A stretch of 64,000 bases of DNA from Rhodobacter sp. (GTDB taxonomy: Bacteria > Pseudomonadota > Alphaproteobacteria > Rhodobacterales > Rhodobacteraceae). Below the pieces are notes generated by a model, which was not told the DNA's origin, did not search any database, and was given only the letters and a program-made list of their open reading frames with translations. A program made the translations under genes and the position numbers. The DNA lies in NCBI GenBank assembly GCA_020250125.1, contig JADCEL010000025.1:26459-90458 (forward strand), given 5' to 3'. Below are positions 44,783 through 55,119 of this stretch, one piece after another (within the stretch, counting starts at the first letter, position 1; each line of letters starts with the position of its first letter).

Positions 44783-46021
44783 ATGGCATTCTGGATTGCG
44801 GCGGCAGGGATCGGTCTTGCGGTAACGGTGCTGCTGCTGCTGGCGCTGCTGCGCGGGCGCGCCGGTGACGGGCCGCCGGCGGCCTATGACTTGCGCGTCT
44901 ACCGTGACCAGCTGCGCGAGGTGGACCGCGACCTGGCGCGCGGCGTCATCGCCCCCGCCGAGGCCGGGCGGCTGCGCACCGAAGTGGCGCGCCGGGTGCT
45001 GGAGGCGGATCGCGCCCTGGGCGACGATGCCCGGACGGGCGATGACGCGGCCCCGCGCCGGATCACGCTTGCCATGGCGGGTGTCGTGGCGGCGGTGATG
45101 CTGGGCGGGGTCTGGACCTATGCCCGCCTCGGCGCGCCCGGCTATCCGGACCTGCCGATCGCCGGGCGGCTTGCGGCCTCGGAAGAGGTCTATCGCACCC
45201 GCCCGTCGCAGGCCGGGGCCGAGGCTGCCGCAGCCGCCCGCGCGCCGGCCCCCGGCCCTGTTGACCCCGCCTTTTCGGCGCTGATGGACCAGTTGCGCCG
45301 CGCGCTGAAGGACCGCCCCGACGATCTGGAAGGGCATCGCCTGCTGGCGCGCAACGAATCCGGTCTTGGCAACTACGTGGCGGCGGCAGCGGCGCAAAGA
45401 CGGGTCATCGCAATCCTGGGCGACAGTGTGAACGCCGACGATCACGCCATGCTGGCCGAGATGATGATTCTGGGCGCGGGGGGCTATGTCTCGCCCGAGG
45501 CAGAGGCCGAGATCACCCGCGCCCTTCAGCGCGATCCGCTGAACGGGACGGCCACCTATTACGCCGGCCTGATGTTTGCCCAGGTGGGTCGGCCCGACCG
45601 GACCTTTTCGCTGTGGGCGCCGCTGCTGGACCGCTCACAACCCGACGATCTCTGGGTCGCCCCGCTGCGCGCGCAGCTGATGCAGGTGGCCAGCGAAGCG
45701 GGCGAAGACAATTACGCGCTGCCCGATGCGGCGGACATGCCCCCCGGCCCGGATGCCGATGCCGTGGCGGCCGCAGCCGAAATGACGCCGGAACAACGGC
45801 AGGAGATGGTGCGCGGCATGGTGGCGCAGCTCAGCGACCGTCTGGCGACGCAGGGCGGCAGCGCCGGGGAATGGGCCCGCCTGATTACGGCCTATGGCGT
45901 GCTGGGGGAAACCGACCGCGCCCGCGCGATCTGGGCCGAGGCGCAGCAGCTTTTTGGCGACCGTGCGGCGGATATCGATATGCTGCGCGCCGCCGCCGCG
46001 CAGGCCGGGGTGGCCGAATGA
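44783..46021 (+). CDS. ccmI: Cytochrome c maturation protein CcmI
   Basis: 412 residues. CcmI chaperones apocytochrome c to the haem ligation complex. Two membrane helices at about 4-24 and 96-114 frame a cytoplasmic loop with the leucine-zipper-like YRDQLREVDRDLARGVI. A periplasmic TPR domain follows (about 165-410). It lies far from the ccmABCDG run and is translationally coupled to ruvX (ATGA). Confidence 0.93.
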   Translation: MAFWIAAAGIGLAVTVLLLLALLRGRAGDGPPAAYDLRVYRDQLREVDRDLARGVIAPAEAGRLRTEVARRVLEADRALGDDARTGDDAAPRRITLAMAGVVAAVMLGGVWTYARLGAPGYPDLPIAGRLAASEEVYRTRPSQAGAEAAAAARAPAPGPVDPAFSALMDQLRRALKDRPDDLEGHRLLARNESGLGNYVAAAAAQRRVIAILGDSVNADDHAMLAEMMILGAGGYVSPEAEAEITRALQRDPLNGTATYYAGLMFAQVGRPDRTFSLWAPLLDRSQPDDLWVAPLRAQLMQVASEAGEDNYALPDAADMPPGPDADAVAAAAEMTPEQRQEMVRGMVAQLSDRLATQGGSAGEWARLITAYGVLGETDRARAIWAEAQQLFGDRAADIDMLRAAAAQAGVAE

Positions 46022-46503
46022 CCGTGGAGGATGATTTCAACGCCTTTCTGCGTGCCCTGCCCGTCAGCGGGGCGCTGGCCGGGCTTGATTTCGGCGACAA
46101 GACCATCGGCATCGCCGTGTCGGACCTGCGCCGCCAGGTGGCAACGCCGCTGTCCACACTTCGCCGCGTGAAGTTCACCGAAGATGCCGCAGCCCTGCTG
46201 GCGCTGGCCAGCGCACGGGGCATCGCCGGGCTGATCCTTGGCCTGCCGCGCAACATGGACGGCAGCGAAGGCCCGCGCGCCCAGGCGACGCGCGCATTCG
46301 CCCGCAATCTGGGCCGCCTCACCCCCTTGCCCATCGGCTTTTGGGATGAAAGACTGAGCACTCTGGCGGCAGAACGGGCCCTGCTGGAGGCGGATACGTC
46401 GCGAAAGCGTCGGTCGGAGGTGATCGATCACGTCGCGGCCGGGTATATCCTGCAGGGGGCGCTTGACCGTCTGGGATATCTGATGCGGGAGCAGAAGGCG
46501 TGA
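46018..46503 (+). CDS. ruvX: Holliday junction resolvase-like / pre-16S rRNA nuclease (YqgF)
   Basis: 161 residues with an RNase H-like fold. The first acidic residue is in AGLDFGDKTIGIAVSD, and the second block GLILGLPRNMDGSEGPRA is diagnostic, with WDERLSTLAAE after it. In E. coli this protein processes the 16S rRNA 5' end. The start overlaps the ccmI stop; the stop overlaps the next start (GTGA). Confidence 0.93.
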   Translation: MTVEDDFNAFLRALPVSGALAGLDFGDKTIGIAVSDLRRQVATPLSTLRRVKFTEDAAALLALASARGIAGLILGLPRNMDGSEGPRAQATRAFARNLGRLTPLPIGFWDERLSTLAAERALLEADTSRKRRSEVIDHVAAGYILQGALDRLGYLMREQKA

Positions 46504-46730
46504 CGGACGAGGTCTGGAAACGCGACGGGATCCCGTCGCCCTGCGTCAAGCTCTGCGTGGTGCATCCCGAAGAAAGGATCTGCGTCGGCTGCCTGCGCAC
46601 GATCGAGGAAATCACCGCCTGGTCGCGCCTGACGCCCGAGGCGCGCGCAGCCGTGGTGGCCGACCTGCCCGCACGGGCACCGCGTCTGGCCAGGCGGCGC
46701 GGCGGCCGCATGGGCCGTGCGGGCCGCTGA
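46500..46730 (+). CDS. DUF1289 protein
   Basis: 76 residues from a GTG start coupled to ruvX. The family core SPCVKLCVVHPEERICVGCL holds four cysteines, and EITAWSRLTPEARAAV follows; the tail is Arg-rich. The cysteines suggest a metal or Fe-S site. Function unknown. Confidence 0.88.
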   Translation: MTDEVWKRDGIPSPCVKLCVVHPEERICVGCLRTIEEITAWSRLTPEARAAVVADLPARAPRLARRRGGRMGRAGR

Positions 46731-46733
46731 CTG

Positions 46734-47492
46734 TCAGGCAGCCTCCAGCCAATCCGCCACGCGGTCAAACTCCGGCCGGAAATAGGCGATGATCCGCCCC
46801 TCGGGCGCGGCGGCGGCCCCTTCGGCCCAGGGGGCCATGCCATGCAGGATCATCCGGTGCAGCAGCAGGGCTTCGCCCGGCCGGGCGGGCAGCAGGACGC
46901 GCGGGCAGGTCGCAAAACTCTGACGCCGGGCAGCGTGATAAGGCTCGGTCAGGTCGATGTCGCCCCAGGTTTCGGGCGGATGCGGTGCCAGCGCCGCCGT
47001 GAAGGCGCGGCGGATGATGTCCTGGCTGCCCTCCCACACCACCAGCGGGGCCGCCCCCGGATCGGCTTCGGTCAGGGGCAGGCCCAGGATGAAGGCATGC
47101 GCTTCGCGCAGCATCCGCCGCCGGTCCGGCCCGACGGGCAGAAGCCCGTCGACATGGGCGGCATCGCGGACCTGGCGGAAGCGGAAGGCCATGTCACTTT
47201 CACCGTCCCAGGGCTGCGGATAGCCGGGGCGCAGCGTGGACAGTTGCGCCCGGTGCCAGGTTGCGGGCTGCCAGGGCAGGCATGACAGCAGCGCCTGGGG
47301 CAGGGCTGCACCCGCAATCCCGCCCCCTGCCCCATTGGGCAGGGCATCAACCCCGGCAAGCCAGGTCCCGCCGCAGCGCCAGGCTTCGGTGCCTGCGGCG
47401 ATGTGGCGGCGCGCCGCCGGCAATGCCGCCGCCGCCCAGGCGCGCAGGCCGGGCAAGGGGCCAAGGCGGGCCCAGCCGCGCGCCCCGGTCAC
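46734..47492 (-). CDS. Putative phytanoyl-CoA dioxygenase-like 2OG-Fe(II) oxygenase
   Basis: 252 residues from a GTG that overlaps the upstream stop (GTGA); a second GTG three bases earlier is also possible. The iron triad can be read as His113-x-Asp115 (RDAAHVDGLLP) and His217 (LLLHRMILHGMAPW), with Arg233 (GRIIAYFRPEF) as the 2-oxoglutarate anchor, in the order and spacing of PhyH-like enzymes. Overall similarity is weak and the substrate is unknown. Confidence 0.6.
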   Translation of the reverse strand: MTGARGWARLGPLPGLRAWAAAALPAARRHIAAGTEAWRCGGTWLAGVDALPNGAGGGIAGAALPQALLSCLPWQPATWHRAQLSTLRPGYPQPWDGESDMAFRFRQVRDAAHVDGLLPVGPDRRRMLREAHAFILGLPLTEADPGAAPLVVWEGSQDIIRRAFTAALAPHPPETWGDIDLTEPYHAARRQSFATCPRVLLPARPGEALLLHRMILHGMAPWAEGAAAAPEGRIIAYFRPEFDRVADWLEAA

Positions 47493-48307
47493 CACCCTGC
47501 CGCCTTGCGCAGCATGTTCAGTGCAACGACGGTCAGGAACAGGGCGAAGGCGCGTTTCAGCGGCTTCGGGTCCATCGCATGGGCCAGCCTGACCCCCCAG
47601 GTGGTGGTGGTCATCGTCGTGGCCATGACAATCACAAAGGCCGGCAGGTTGACGGCACCAAAGGTATAGGGCGGGCCGTCGGCGACGGGGAGCAGCAGAA
47701 AGCCGGTGACAGACGGCAGGGCAATCAGAATGCCAAACCCCGAAGCGGTGGCAACGGCGCGGTGGATCGGCACGGCGTAAAGCGACATCAGCGGCACGCC
47801 AAAGGTGCCGCCGCCGATCCCCATCAGCACCGACACAAAGCCAACAGAACCGGCCAGCGCGGCGCGCGCGGCCCCGGCCGGCATCGCCTGCCCCAGCCGC
47901 CAGCCGTCGCGCCAGAAGGCCATGTAAAGCCCGACAATCAGCCCCAGCGCCCCGAAGATGGCCTGCAGCGCGGCGGATTTCAGCGATGACGCGGCCAGCA
48001 CGCCAAAGATGGCCCCGGTCACGATAAAGGGGGCCCAGCCGCGCAGGATCGCCCAGTCGACCGCGCCTTTGCGGTTGTGCGCCAGAACCGAACGCACCGA
48101 GGTAAAGACGATGGTGGCCAGCGATGTGGCGACACAGACCTGCATCAGCTGCGCGCCGCCATAGCCCAGATGCCCGAAGGCGTAAAAGAAGGCAGGAACC
48201 AGAACAATCCCGCCGCCGACGCCCAAGAGGCCGGCGATGACGCCGGCAAAGGCCCCGATCAGCAAAAGCAGGGCCACCATCGGCAGAAGGGCTGCAAGTT
48301 CAGGCAT
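47489..48307 (-). CDS. TauE/SafE-family anion permease
   Basis: 272 residues, eight or so membrane helices arranged as two repeats, each with a Gly-rich motif: GVIAGLLGVGGGIVLVP near the N-terminus and FVSVLMGIGGGTFGVPLM in the middle. The family exports or imports sulfonates, sulfite or related organic anions. Its stop overlaps the start of the dioxygenase-like gene, so they form one unit. Confidence 0.9.
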   Translation of the reverse strand: MPELAALLPMVALLLLIGAFAGVIAGLLGVGGGIVLVPAFFYAFGHLGYGGAQLMQVCVATSLATIVFTSVRSVLAHNRKGAVDWAILRGWAPFIVTGAIFGVLAASSLKSAALQAIFGALGLIVGLYMAFWRDGWRLGQAMPAGAARAALAGSVGFVSVLMGIGGGTFGVPLMSLYAVPIHRAVATASGFGILIALPSVTGFLLLPVADGPPYTFGAVNLPAFVIVMATTMTTTTWGVRLAHAMDPKPLKRAFALFLTVVALNMLRKAAGW

Positions 48308-48384
48308 CGCCCGGGACCTTTCGCATGTGCCGGACCGGCATATCCCGCGTCCGCCGCCAAGGCCAGAGCGGGCCGCAGGTTGTG

Positions 48385-49371
48385 TCAGACACCTGCGGGA
48401 TGCACCGCCAGCCCGGCCAATGCGGCATCGATCAGGGCCAGTCCCGCGCCGGGGCGGCCGGCACCTTCGGACAGCACCCGCCGCCAGCCGCGCGCGCCGG
48501 GACGCCCGGTGAACAGGCCCAGCATGTGGCGGGTGATCTGGTGCAGCCGCCCGCCCGCCGCCAGATGCCGCGCGATATAGGGCCGCATCGCCGCGACGGT
48601 CTGATGGGCGTCGCGCCCCGGCCCGTCGCCCCACAGGGCATCGGCCCCGATCAGCGTGGCCGCCGGATCGTGATAGGCCGCACGGCCCAGCATCACCCCG
48701 TCCAGCCCCTGATCCAGAAAGCCGCGCGCCTGGTCCAGCGTGGTGATGCCGCCGTTGATGCAGATCGTCAGGTGGGGAAAGGCCTGCTTCATCGCCAGAA
48801 CCAGCGGGTAATCCAGCGGCGGAATCTCCCGGTTTTCCTTCGGACTGAGGCCCTGCAGCCAGGCCTTGCGGGCATGGATGATGAAATGGGTCACCCCGGC
48901 GGCGCTGACCCGTTCCAGAAATTCGGGCAGTGCGCGTCCGGGCTGCTGGCCGTCAACGCCGATGCGGCATTTCACCGTCACCGGCACCGGGCTTTCGGCG
49001 CGCATCGCCGCCACGCAATCGGCCACCAGCGCCGGGCGTTCCATCAGAACTGCCCCGAAGCAGCCCGACTGCACCCGGTCCGACGGGCAGCCGACGTTCA
49101 GGTTGATCTCGTCATAACCCCAGTCCCGCGCCAGACGCACGGCCTGCGCCAGTTCACGCGGGTCGGACCCGCCCAGTTGCAGGGCGACCGGATGCTCTTC
49201 GGGGCTGTAGTCCAGAAGACGGGGCCTCGGCCCATGGATCACCGCGGCGGCCGTCACCATTTCGGTATACAGCATGGCGCGCCGCGTCATCAGGCGGTGA
49301 AAGTACCGGCAATGCCGGTCGGTCCAGTCCATCATCGGTGCCACGGCTAGTCTATGTGATTGATTTTCCAT
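48385..49371 (-). CDS. dusA: tRNA-dihydrouridine synthase DusA
   Basis: 328-residue FMN enzyme reducing uridines in the tRNA D-loop. The N-terminus RLAVAPMMDWTDRHCRYF and LYTEMVTAAAVIHG identify the DusA subgroup. The catalytic cysteine region is NLNVGCPSDRVQSGCFGA, and the C-terminal helical domain has RHMLGLFTGRPGARGWRR. The start at 49371 is preferred; upstream residues are unconserved. Confidence 0.95.
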   Translation of the reverse strand: MENQSHRLAVAPMMDWTDRHCRYFHRLMTRRAMLYTEMVTAAAVIHGPRPRLLDYSPEEHPVALQLGGSDPRELAQAVRLARDWGYDEINLNVGCPSDRVQSGCFGAVLMERPALVADCVAAMRAESPVPVTVKCRIGVDGQQPGRALPEFLERVSAAGVTHFIIHARKAWLQGLSPKENREIPPLDYPLVLAMKQAFPHLTICINGGITTLDQARGFLDQGLDGVMLGRAAYHDPAATLIGADALWGDGPGRDAHQTVAAMRPYIARHLAAGGRLHQITRHMLGLFTGRPGARGWRRVLSEGAGRPGAGLALIDAALAGLAVHPAGV

Positions 49372-50426
49372 ATTTCTTCTTGTATCTTCAATCCGTTGAT
49401 CCGCTTTGCCCCTGCGCCGGGCTGCGCCCTGATAGCCCCGGACCTTCCCTTTTGCGACATCGTGCTGCACATATGGCGCAAAGGAAAGCGGCGGCGATCC
49501 CCGCCACGTTCAGGCGTGACCTTGGGATGGATAAGACCGGACACGCCGATCACCACAAGCTCATGAAGGACGGGCGCAAGCCTGCGGGCCAGGGTGCGGG
49601 GCGGTACCGCAAAGACAGGGTTCCGCCCCTGCCCGGGGCCGCAGCCGTGGCGGGAACCCGATGCAGCGCAAGGCAGTGCCGCAGCCTCGCCCACGGGTCG
49701 TTCGGGTGGCATCCGCGAAGGCCCGCCGCTCGGGTGATCCGGCCGCGCAGGTCTGGCGGTTCAGGCCGGTGCGGCGACGTGTTGTGCTGTCGCAGGCTTC
49801 AGCATGACGAAGACCGCCCTGCGGTGGCGCTTGCGGCCCTTCCCTGGGGGCAGGCCCGCGCAGGATTCCCTCGGCGGTATCCTTGCCACGCCGGGCGCGG
49901 TTCGTTGGTGCTTCGCGGCCCGGATCGCGGCGCTGGCGGGGGCGGGTGTGAAGCGCCCTGCCATGACCGAAATCGGGCGCAGGATCACGCCAAGGTCAGG
50001 CGCGCAACGCGCTTCGGCATCGCCGTGCCGGTGCGCCCGGCCAATGCGCCCGGCCCGATGGTCCATTCCAGTCAGGCCATCGAAGCGGGCCATCGAAAAC
50101 GCGCGCCACCGGGTGACGGACATGGTCTTTCCTGACGCCGCATACCGCCTGCGGACCAGGAACGCGCCCGCCGGTTTCGTGGCCCTGAAACCCATGGGCC
50201 ACAGCTTTGCAGGCAAAGCCCCGGCCAGGGGCGCCATCCGGCATGACCGGAAACCGAATCATGCGACGAAGACGATCCGGCCAGCCTGATCGCCGCGCAA
50301 CATCCCTTACCCGATTCCCCTGACCGCCCCGGGGTTCGCCCCCCCCCGCGTGCCGCGATCCCCGCACCCCGGCGGCACCACATCAGCCCGCCCACGGTGC
50401 CGCTGCCGCCGGACGCCCGGTTGTCC
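49372..50426. other. 1-kb stretch without a recognisable gene
   Basis: Several open frames of 100-160 codons overlap on both strands, but none shows a conserved domain, a good ribosome site or a convincing start. The composition, rich in basic and proline codons in every frame, is what non-coding GC-rich DNA gives. It may be a decayed gene. No tRNA, IS terminal repeat or hairpin cluster was found. Confidence 0.5.
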
Positions 50427-52217
50427 CTAGGCGGCGTGGCGCGGCCTTTGGGGGGCAGAGGCCTGCCGGCCGCCATCGTCCCGCCCCCGGCCCGCCCGCA
50501 GCGAAAACTGCGCGACAAGCGTTGCCATGCCCGCAGCCTCCTGCTTCAGCGACTGGCAGGCGGCGGTCGATTGTTCAACCATCGCGGCATTGTGCTGTGT
50601 CACCTGATCCAGCTGGGTCACACCGATGTTGACTTCGGCGAGGCCGACGGACTGCTCACGCGCGCCCGAGGCAATGTCCGACACCAGGCTGGAAATCTCG
50701 GTGACGCGGTCAACGATCCTGGCCAGCGTCGACCCCGCACGCCCCACCTGGTCAACCCCCCGGTCGACATGCTGCGTGCTGGCGCTGATAAGCAGCTTGA
50801 TTTCTTTTGCCGCCGCCGAAGACCGCTGCGCCAGCGCCCGCACTTCCGAGGCGACCACGGCAAAGCCGCGGCCGGCGTCCCCCGCGCGGGCAGCCTCGAC
50901 GCCCGCGTTCAGGGCCAGAAGGTTGGTCTGGAACGCGATGTCATCGATCACGCCGATGATCTGCGAGATCTGTTCAGACGAGCGTTCGATCTCGTTCATC
51001 GCATCCACGGCCCCCTGCACCACGGCACCGCTTTCGGTGGCCTCGGTCCGCGCCTGATGCACAACCTTTTCCACCTCGCGCGCGCCTTCGGCGGCGGCCT
51101 TGACGCTGGCGGTCAGCTCATCCAGCGCGGCCGCCGTTTCCTCCAGCGTGGCCGCCTGGTTTTCGGTGCGGGCCGAAAGGTCTTCCGAGGCATGGCTGAT
51201 CTCGGCCGACCGGGCGCGGATGCTTTCCGAGGCATCGACAACCTGGGCAATGGTCTGGGTCAGCCTGTCCAGAGTGTGGTTGTAATCCAGCCGGAGCGTC
51301 TCGTAATCCGGGGCAAACCGCTCTTCAATCGGCTGGGTCAGATTCCCGTTTGACAGGTTGCGCAGGCCGATCGACAGCGCCCGCACCACGCGCTGCTGGG
51401 CACCCTGAACCATCTCGGTTTCCTGCCCTTTTGCCTGCTTCAGCCTGTCGCGCAGCACCTCCAGCGCCGTGGCAATCTCGCCGATTTCATCCTGGCGCTC
51501 CACCCCGCCGATCCGGGTGGCCAGATTGCCCTCTGCAAGCCGGGTCAGGCCCTGCTTCACCTCGGTCAGCGGCCCCGAAACGCTGCGCGCGATGCCACGG
51601 TTCACCAGCACAAGCGCCCCTGCGGCGATTGCCGCCCCAAGGATCAGGACGTATTTCACAACCGTATTGGCCTGCTGGGCGGCACTGCCCACGGCAGCCC
51701 CCCGGCTTTCGATCTGTTCGCCCAGCGTTTCCATGCTGGCTTCCAGATCGCTGAAGGCAATCATGAAATCAGGAAGCCTGGCGCGCCCGGCCGCCGCCGA
51801 GGTCAGGGCAAGCCCGACAATCTCCTGTGCGGAAGCAACATAAGCCTCCAGCAAGGGAACCACGTCTTCAACCTGGTCGCGGATCGGGGGCGGCAGGGGC
51901 AGCGCCTGAAGCTGCGCAATCGCAGTCTCGAAGCTGGCGACATGATCGGCCAGGTCCGACATGACGGTCTGGCGGTCTTCGGCGCGCCCGTTCGGCCCGG
52001 TCACAATCGCAAACAGCACATCCGACCGCAACGCATCATGCATCATGTCTGCCTGCTTCTGGTTCAGCACCGCCGTTGTCGCGGTGATCGCGTTTTCCAG
52101 CCCGGCATTGCTGCGTTTCAGGCCGACATAGGCCAGCACGGCGATCAGCAGCAGAATGGCCACCGCGACAACGCTGATGGCAAGCAGGCGGGTTCGGATC
52201 GACAGGTTCAAGCTCAT
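50427..52217 (-). CDS. Methyl-accepting chemotaxis protein
   Basis: 596 residues. TM1 (about 10-32), a periplasmic four-helix-type sensor (about 33-188), TM2 (about 190-210), HAMP (about 211-265), and a further HAMP-like segment before the signalling coiled coil. The kinase-contact hairpin is [20 protein letters not shown]. The C-terminus lacks an obvious NWETF-like CheR tether. Ligand unknown. No che genes are nearby. Confidence 0.95.
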   Translation of the reverse strand: MSLNLSIRTRLLAISVVAVAILLLIAVLAYVGLKRSNAGLENAITATTAVLNQKQADMMHDALRSDVLFAIVTGPNGRAEDRQTVMSDLADHVASFETAIAQLQALPLPPPIRDQVEDVVPLLEAYVASAQEIVGLALTSAAAGRARLPDFMIAFSDLEASMETLGEQIESRGAAVGSAAQQANTVVKYVLILGAAIAAGALVLVNRGIARSVSGPLTEVKQGLTRLAEGNLATRIGGVERQDEIGEIATALEVLRDRLKQAKGQETEMVQGAQQRVVRALSIGLRNLSNGNLTQPIEERFAPDYETLRLDYNHTLDRLTQTIAQVVDASESIRARSAEISHASEDLSARTENQAATLEETAAALDELTASVKAAAEGAREVEKVVHQARTEATESGAVVQGAVDAMNEIERSSEQISQIIGVIDDIAFQTNLLALNAGVEAARAGDAGRGFAVVASEVRALAQRSSAAAKEIKLLISASTQHVDRGVDQVGRAGSTLARIVDRVTEISSLVSDIASGAREQSVGLAEVNIGVTQLDQVTQHNAAMVEQSTAACQSLKQEAAGMATLVAQFSLRAGRGRDDGGRQASAPQRPRHAA

Positions 52218-52314
52218 GGCACCAACAAGGCTGAGGGATTTCAGCGCAGCTTTCCACGAAAACGGTGAAAAGAATGCTAACCGCGTTCCGCCTGTGTCAT
52301 GGCACCGCCGCCGG

Positions 52315-53541
52315 TCAGGGGCGGCGCAGGTCCCTTGGCTGCATCACCAGCCAGATCAGCGCGCCCCCCGCCAGCACGAGGAACGGCAGCATGGCAAGGT
52401 TGACCGCACTCCACCCCGCCTGCACCGGGCCGCCAGAGCAGTTCATCAGCGCCCCCGAAGACAGCGAGGCCAGGGTCACACCGGCAAAGACGATGAAATC
52501 GTTCATCCCCTGCATCCTGCCGCGCTCTTCGGCGGCGTGCGCGCCCGCCAGCATGGTGGTCGCCCCGATGAAGCCGAAATTCCAGCCGATCCCCAGCAGG
52601 ATCATCGCGCCAAAGAAGTGTTCAAGCCCGACGCCGCTCAGCGCAACCGCCCCGGCGGCGGCCAGAATGGCAAGACCAAGGCCAACCACGGTCCCGGCCC
52701 CGAACCGCGCGATGATCCGCCCGGTGAAGAAGGCGGGCGCATACATGGCAAGCACATGCGCCGTCACGACGTTGGCCGCGTCCGCCGTCCGGAATCCGCA
52801 CCCCACCACCGCCAGCGGTGAGGATGTCATCACAAGGTTCATCAGGGCATAGCTGACCGTTGCACAGATCACCGCCACGGCAACGCGCGGTTCCCGCAGC
52901 ATCTGCATCCGCGTGCGGCTGACCGGCGCGTCGGGGGCAGGCGCGGGGGGCTTTGGAATGTCAAGAAAGGCAAACAGGAACACGCCCGCCATATTCAGCG
53001 CCATCACCGCAAGATAGGTGCCCAGAAACGGCACCACCATGGCGTCTGCGGTCAGTTTCACAAGCTGCGGCCCGACCACGGCAGACAGAAGCCCGCCCGC
53101 CATGACCGCAGAAATTGCCCTTGGCCGGTACTCCGGCGATGCCATGTCTGCGGCGGCAAAGCGGTAGAACCCCTGGGCCGACATGTAGATGCCGGTGAAC
53201 AATGCCCCCAGCAGGAACAGCGGGAACGAGCCTGTCATCAGACCCCAGGCCCCGATGCCGGCCCCCAGCAGCCCCCCCAGCGCGCCCGCGACGAAACCCG
53301 CCCGCCGCCCGAAGCGCTGCATCAGCGCGGACAGGGGCGTGGCCGTCAGCATCGATCCGACAACAGACATGGTGATCGGCAGGGTGGCCCAGCAGATGTT
53401 CGAGGCAAGCGTCTGTCCGGCCAGACCCGCGATGGTGAAGATCATCGGCATCTGTGCGCCAAGAACCGCCTGCGCGGCAACAAGCACCCAGACATTGCGC
53501 CGGGCCGTCCTGTCATCTGATAAAGCCGGGGTGCTGGTCAT
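52315..53541 (-). CDS. Major facilitator superfamily transporter
   Basis: 408 residues, twelve predicted helices. The MFS loop 2-3 motif appears as [16 protein letters not shown], and the second half repeats it as [17 protein letters not shown]. Cytoplasmic central loop around residues 185-200 is proline-rich. Substrate cannot be assigned. The start at 53541 ([10 protein letters not shown]) gives the expected short N-terminal tail. Confidence 0.88.
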   Translation of the reverse strand: MTSTPALSDDRTARRNVWVLVAAQAVLGAQMPMIFTIAGLAGQTLASNICWATLPITMSVVGSMLTATPLSALMQRFGRRAGFVAGALGGLLGAGIGAWGLMTGSFPLFLLGALFTGIYMSAQGFYRFAAADMASPEYRPRAISAVMAGGLLSAVVGPQLVKLTADAMVVPFLGTYLAVMALNMAGVFLFAFLDIPKPPAPAPDAPVSRTRMQMLREPRVAVAVICATVSYALMNLVMTSSPLAVVGCGFRTADAANVVTAHVLAMYAPAFFTGRIIARFGAGTVVGLGLAILAAAGAVALSGVGLEHFFGAMILLGIGWNFGFIGATTMLAGAHAAEERGRMQGMNDFIVFAGVTLASLSSGALMNCSGGPVQAGWSAVNLAMLPFLVLAGGALIWLVMQPRDLRRP

Positions 53542-53651
53542 GGACCATGGGTAGTGCGGCAGGCCCGCAGCCTGCAAGCGCGAAAGCGCGCCGGGGCCGC
53601 GACTTCGGTCCCGGCGCGGGCCAGAGGCGGCATGACGAAAGGGGGGGGCGC

Positions 53652-54281
53652 ATGGTTGGACGCATCATCAGGACGCAGGATTGCGTTGCCGAAGGGGCCG
53701 CCTGGCTGGCCGCGCGCGAGCCGCGGTTCGCCCTGGCGCTGGAGCGGACCGGCCCCTTGCCGCTGCGGCGGCGTGAGGATGGCTTTGCAGCACTTCTGGA
53801 TGCGATTGTCAGCCAGCAGGTCAGCGTCGCCTCGGCGGCGGCAATCTGGCACCGGCTGGAGGCGGCGGGTTTGACCGAAGCCGGGGCAATGGCCGTGGCC
53901 GGGGATGACCGCTTGCGTGCCTGTGGCCTGTCGCGCCAGAAGATGCGCTATGCCAGGGCTTTGGCCCAGGCCGGCCTTGATTACATGGCCCTGCGCACCG
54001 CCCCCGATGACGCGGTGATCGCAACGCTGGTGGCCCTGCCCGGCATCGGGCGCTGGACCGCCGAAATCTATGCGATGTTCTCGCTGGGCCGGGCGGATGT
54101 CTTTGCGCCGGGCGATCTGGCGTTGCAGGAGGCGGCGCGGCTGCTGTTCGGGCTGGAGGCGCGCCCGCCGGAAAAAGACCTGCGGCGGCGCGCCGAAGAC
54201 TGGTCGCCCTGGCGGGGCGTTGCGGCGCGGCTGTTGTGGGCCTACTACCGTGTGGCAAAGGAACGGGAGGGTATTCGGTGA
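53652..54281 (+). CDS. DNA-3-methyladenine glycosylase, AlkA-like
   Basis: 209-residue HhH-GPD base excision enzyme removing alkylated purines. The helix-hairpin-helix is LPGIGRWTAEIY (129-140), and the catalytic aspartate is Asp155 in FAPGDLALQEA. No Fe-S cysteine loop, which separates it from EndoIII/MutY. It is shorter than E. coli AlkA because the N-terminal TBP-like domain is missing. The stop overlaps the esterase start (GTGA). Confidence 0.9.
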   Translation: MVGRIIRTQDCVAEGAAWLAAREPRFALALERTGPLPLRRREDGFAALLDAIVSQQVSVASAAAIWHRLEAAGLTEAGAMAVAGDDRLRACGLSRQKMRYARALAQAGLDYMALRTAPDDAVIATLVALPGIGRWTAEIYAMFSLGRADVFAPGDLALQEAARLLFGLEARPPEKDLRRRAEDWSPWRGVAARLLWAYYRVAKEREGIR

Positions 54282-54940
54282 CGCGGGAACTGATCTTCGG
54301 GCGGCAGGCGGCGCTTTCGGGGCGGGCAAGAAGCCTGGTCGTCTTCGTGCATGGCTACGGGGCCAATGGGGCCGATCTGCTGGGCCTGGCAGACCCGCTG
54401 GCCCCGCATCTGCCCGACACCGTCTTTGTCGCGCCCGACGCGCCGGAACCGTGCCTGAGCAACCGGTTCGGGTTTCAGTGGTTCCCGGTGCCCTGGCTGG
54501 ACGGATCATCGCCCGCGGCGGCGGCACAGGGCCTTGCGGCATCGGCCGCTGATCTGGATGCCTTCCTCGACGCGCGCCTGGCCGAGGAAGGGCTGGCGGA
54601 TCAGGCGATGGCGCTGGTCGGGTTTTCGCAAGGCTCGATGATCAGCCTGCACGTTGCCCCGCGCCGTGCCCGCCCGGTTGCCGCCGTGGTCGCCTTTTCG
54701 GGGCGGCTGCTGGAACCTGAACGGCTGGCCGCCGAAACCCGCGTCCGCCCGCCGGTGCTGCTGCTGCATGGCGATCAGGACCCGGTCGTGCCGTTCGAGG
54801 ATATGGCGCTTGCCGGCGACGCGCTGGTCAGGGCGGGGTTCGAGACCTTCGGGCATGTGATGGAGGATGCCGGCCACAGCATTTCGCCCGACGGGCTGTC
54901 GGCTGCGCTGCGCTTTCTGAAGGCGCGCCTGCCGGGCTGA
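54278..54940 (+). CDS. Phospholipase/carboxylesterase-family hydrolase
   Basis: 220 residues from a GTG start coupled to the glycosylase gene. Alpha/beta hydrolase with Ser118 (GFSQGSM), Asp168 (HGDQDPVVP) and His200 (DAGHSIS), plus the oxyanion segment VVFVHGYGANG. The family acts on short-chain esters or lysophospholipids. Cytosolic; no signal peptide. Confidence 0.9.
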   Translation: MTRELIFGRQAALSGRARSLVVFVHGYGANGADLLGLADPLAPHLPDTVFVAPDAPEPCLSNRFGFQWFPVPWLDGSSPAAAAQGLAASAADLDAFLDARLAEEGLADQAMALVGFSQGSMISLHVAPRRARPVAAVVAFSGRLLEPERLAAETRVRPPVLLLHGDQDPVVPFEDMALAGDALVRAGFETFGHVMEDAGHSISPDGLSAALRFLKARLPG

Positions 54941-55017
54941 CCGTCATCCTGCCGTGATCTTTCCGTGCCATGCCCTTTCCGGCGCATCCCCCGCCTGACC
55001 ACAATACATCGCGGGGC

Positions 55018-55045
55018 TTGCCTGGGGGATTGCGCCATATATAGT
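55018..55045 (+). promoter_or_regulatory. Predicted sigma-70 promoter of the HNH gene
   Basis: TTGCCT (55018-55023), a 16-base spacer and TATAGT (55040-55045), 75 bases before the HNH start. The hexamers are close to consensus and sit in the only AT-rich patch of this gap. Confidence 0.55.
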
Positions 55046-55119
55046 CGGTCTGGCGGCAGCGGGCGATGACGCCCCGGAGCTGTGGCAGGCAGGCGGGACG
55101 ACGGCGGAGCAGCAGCATC

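Noticed and set aside
49804..50289. 161-codon plus-strand frame in the gene-free kilobase
   Set aside because: Rich in Arg, Pro and Ala in the way random GC-rich frames are, no domain recognised, and a minus-strand frame of equal length overlaps it.
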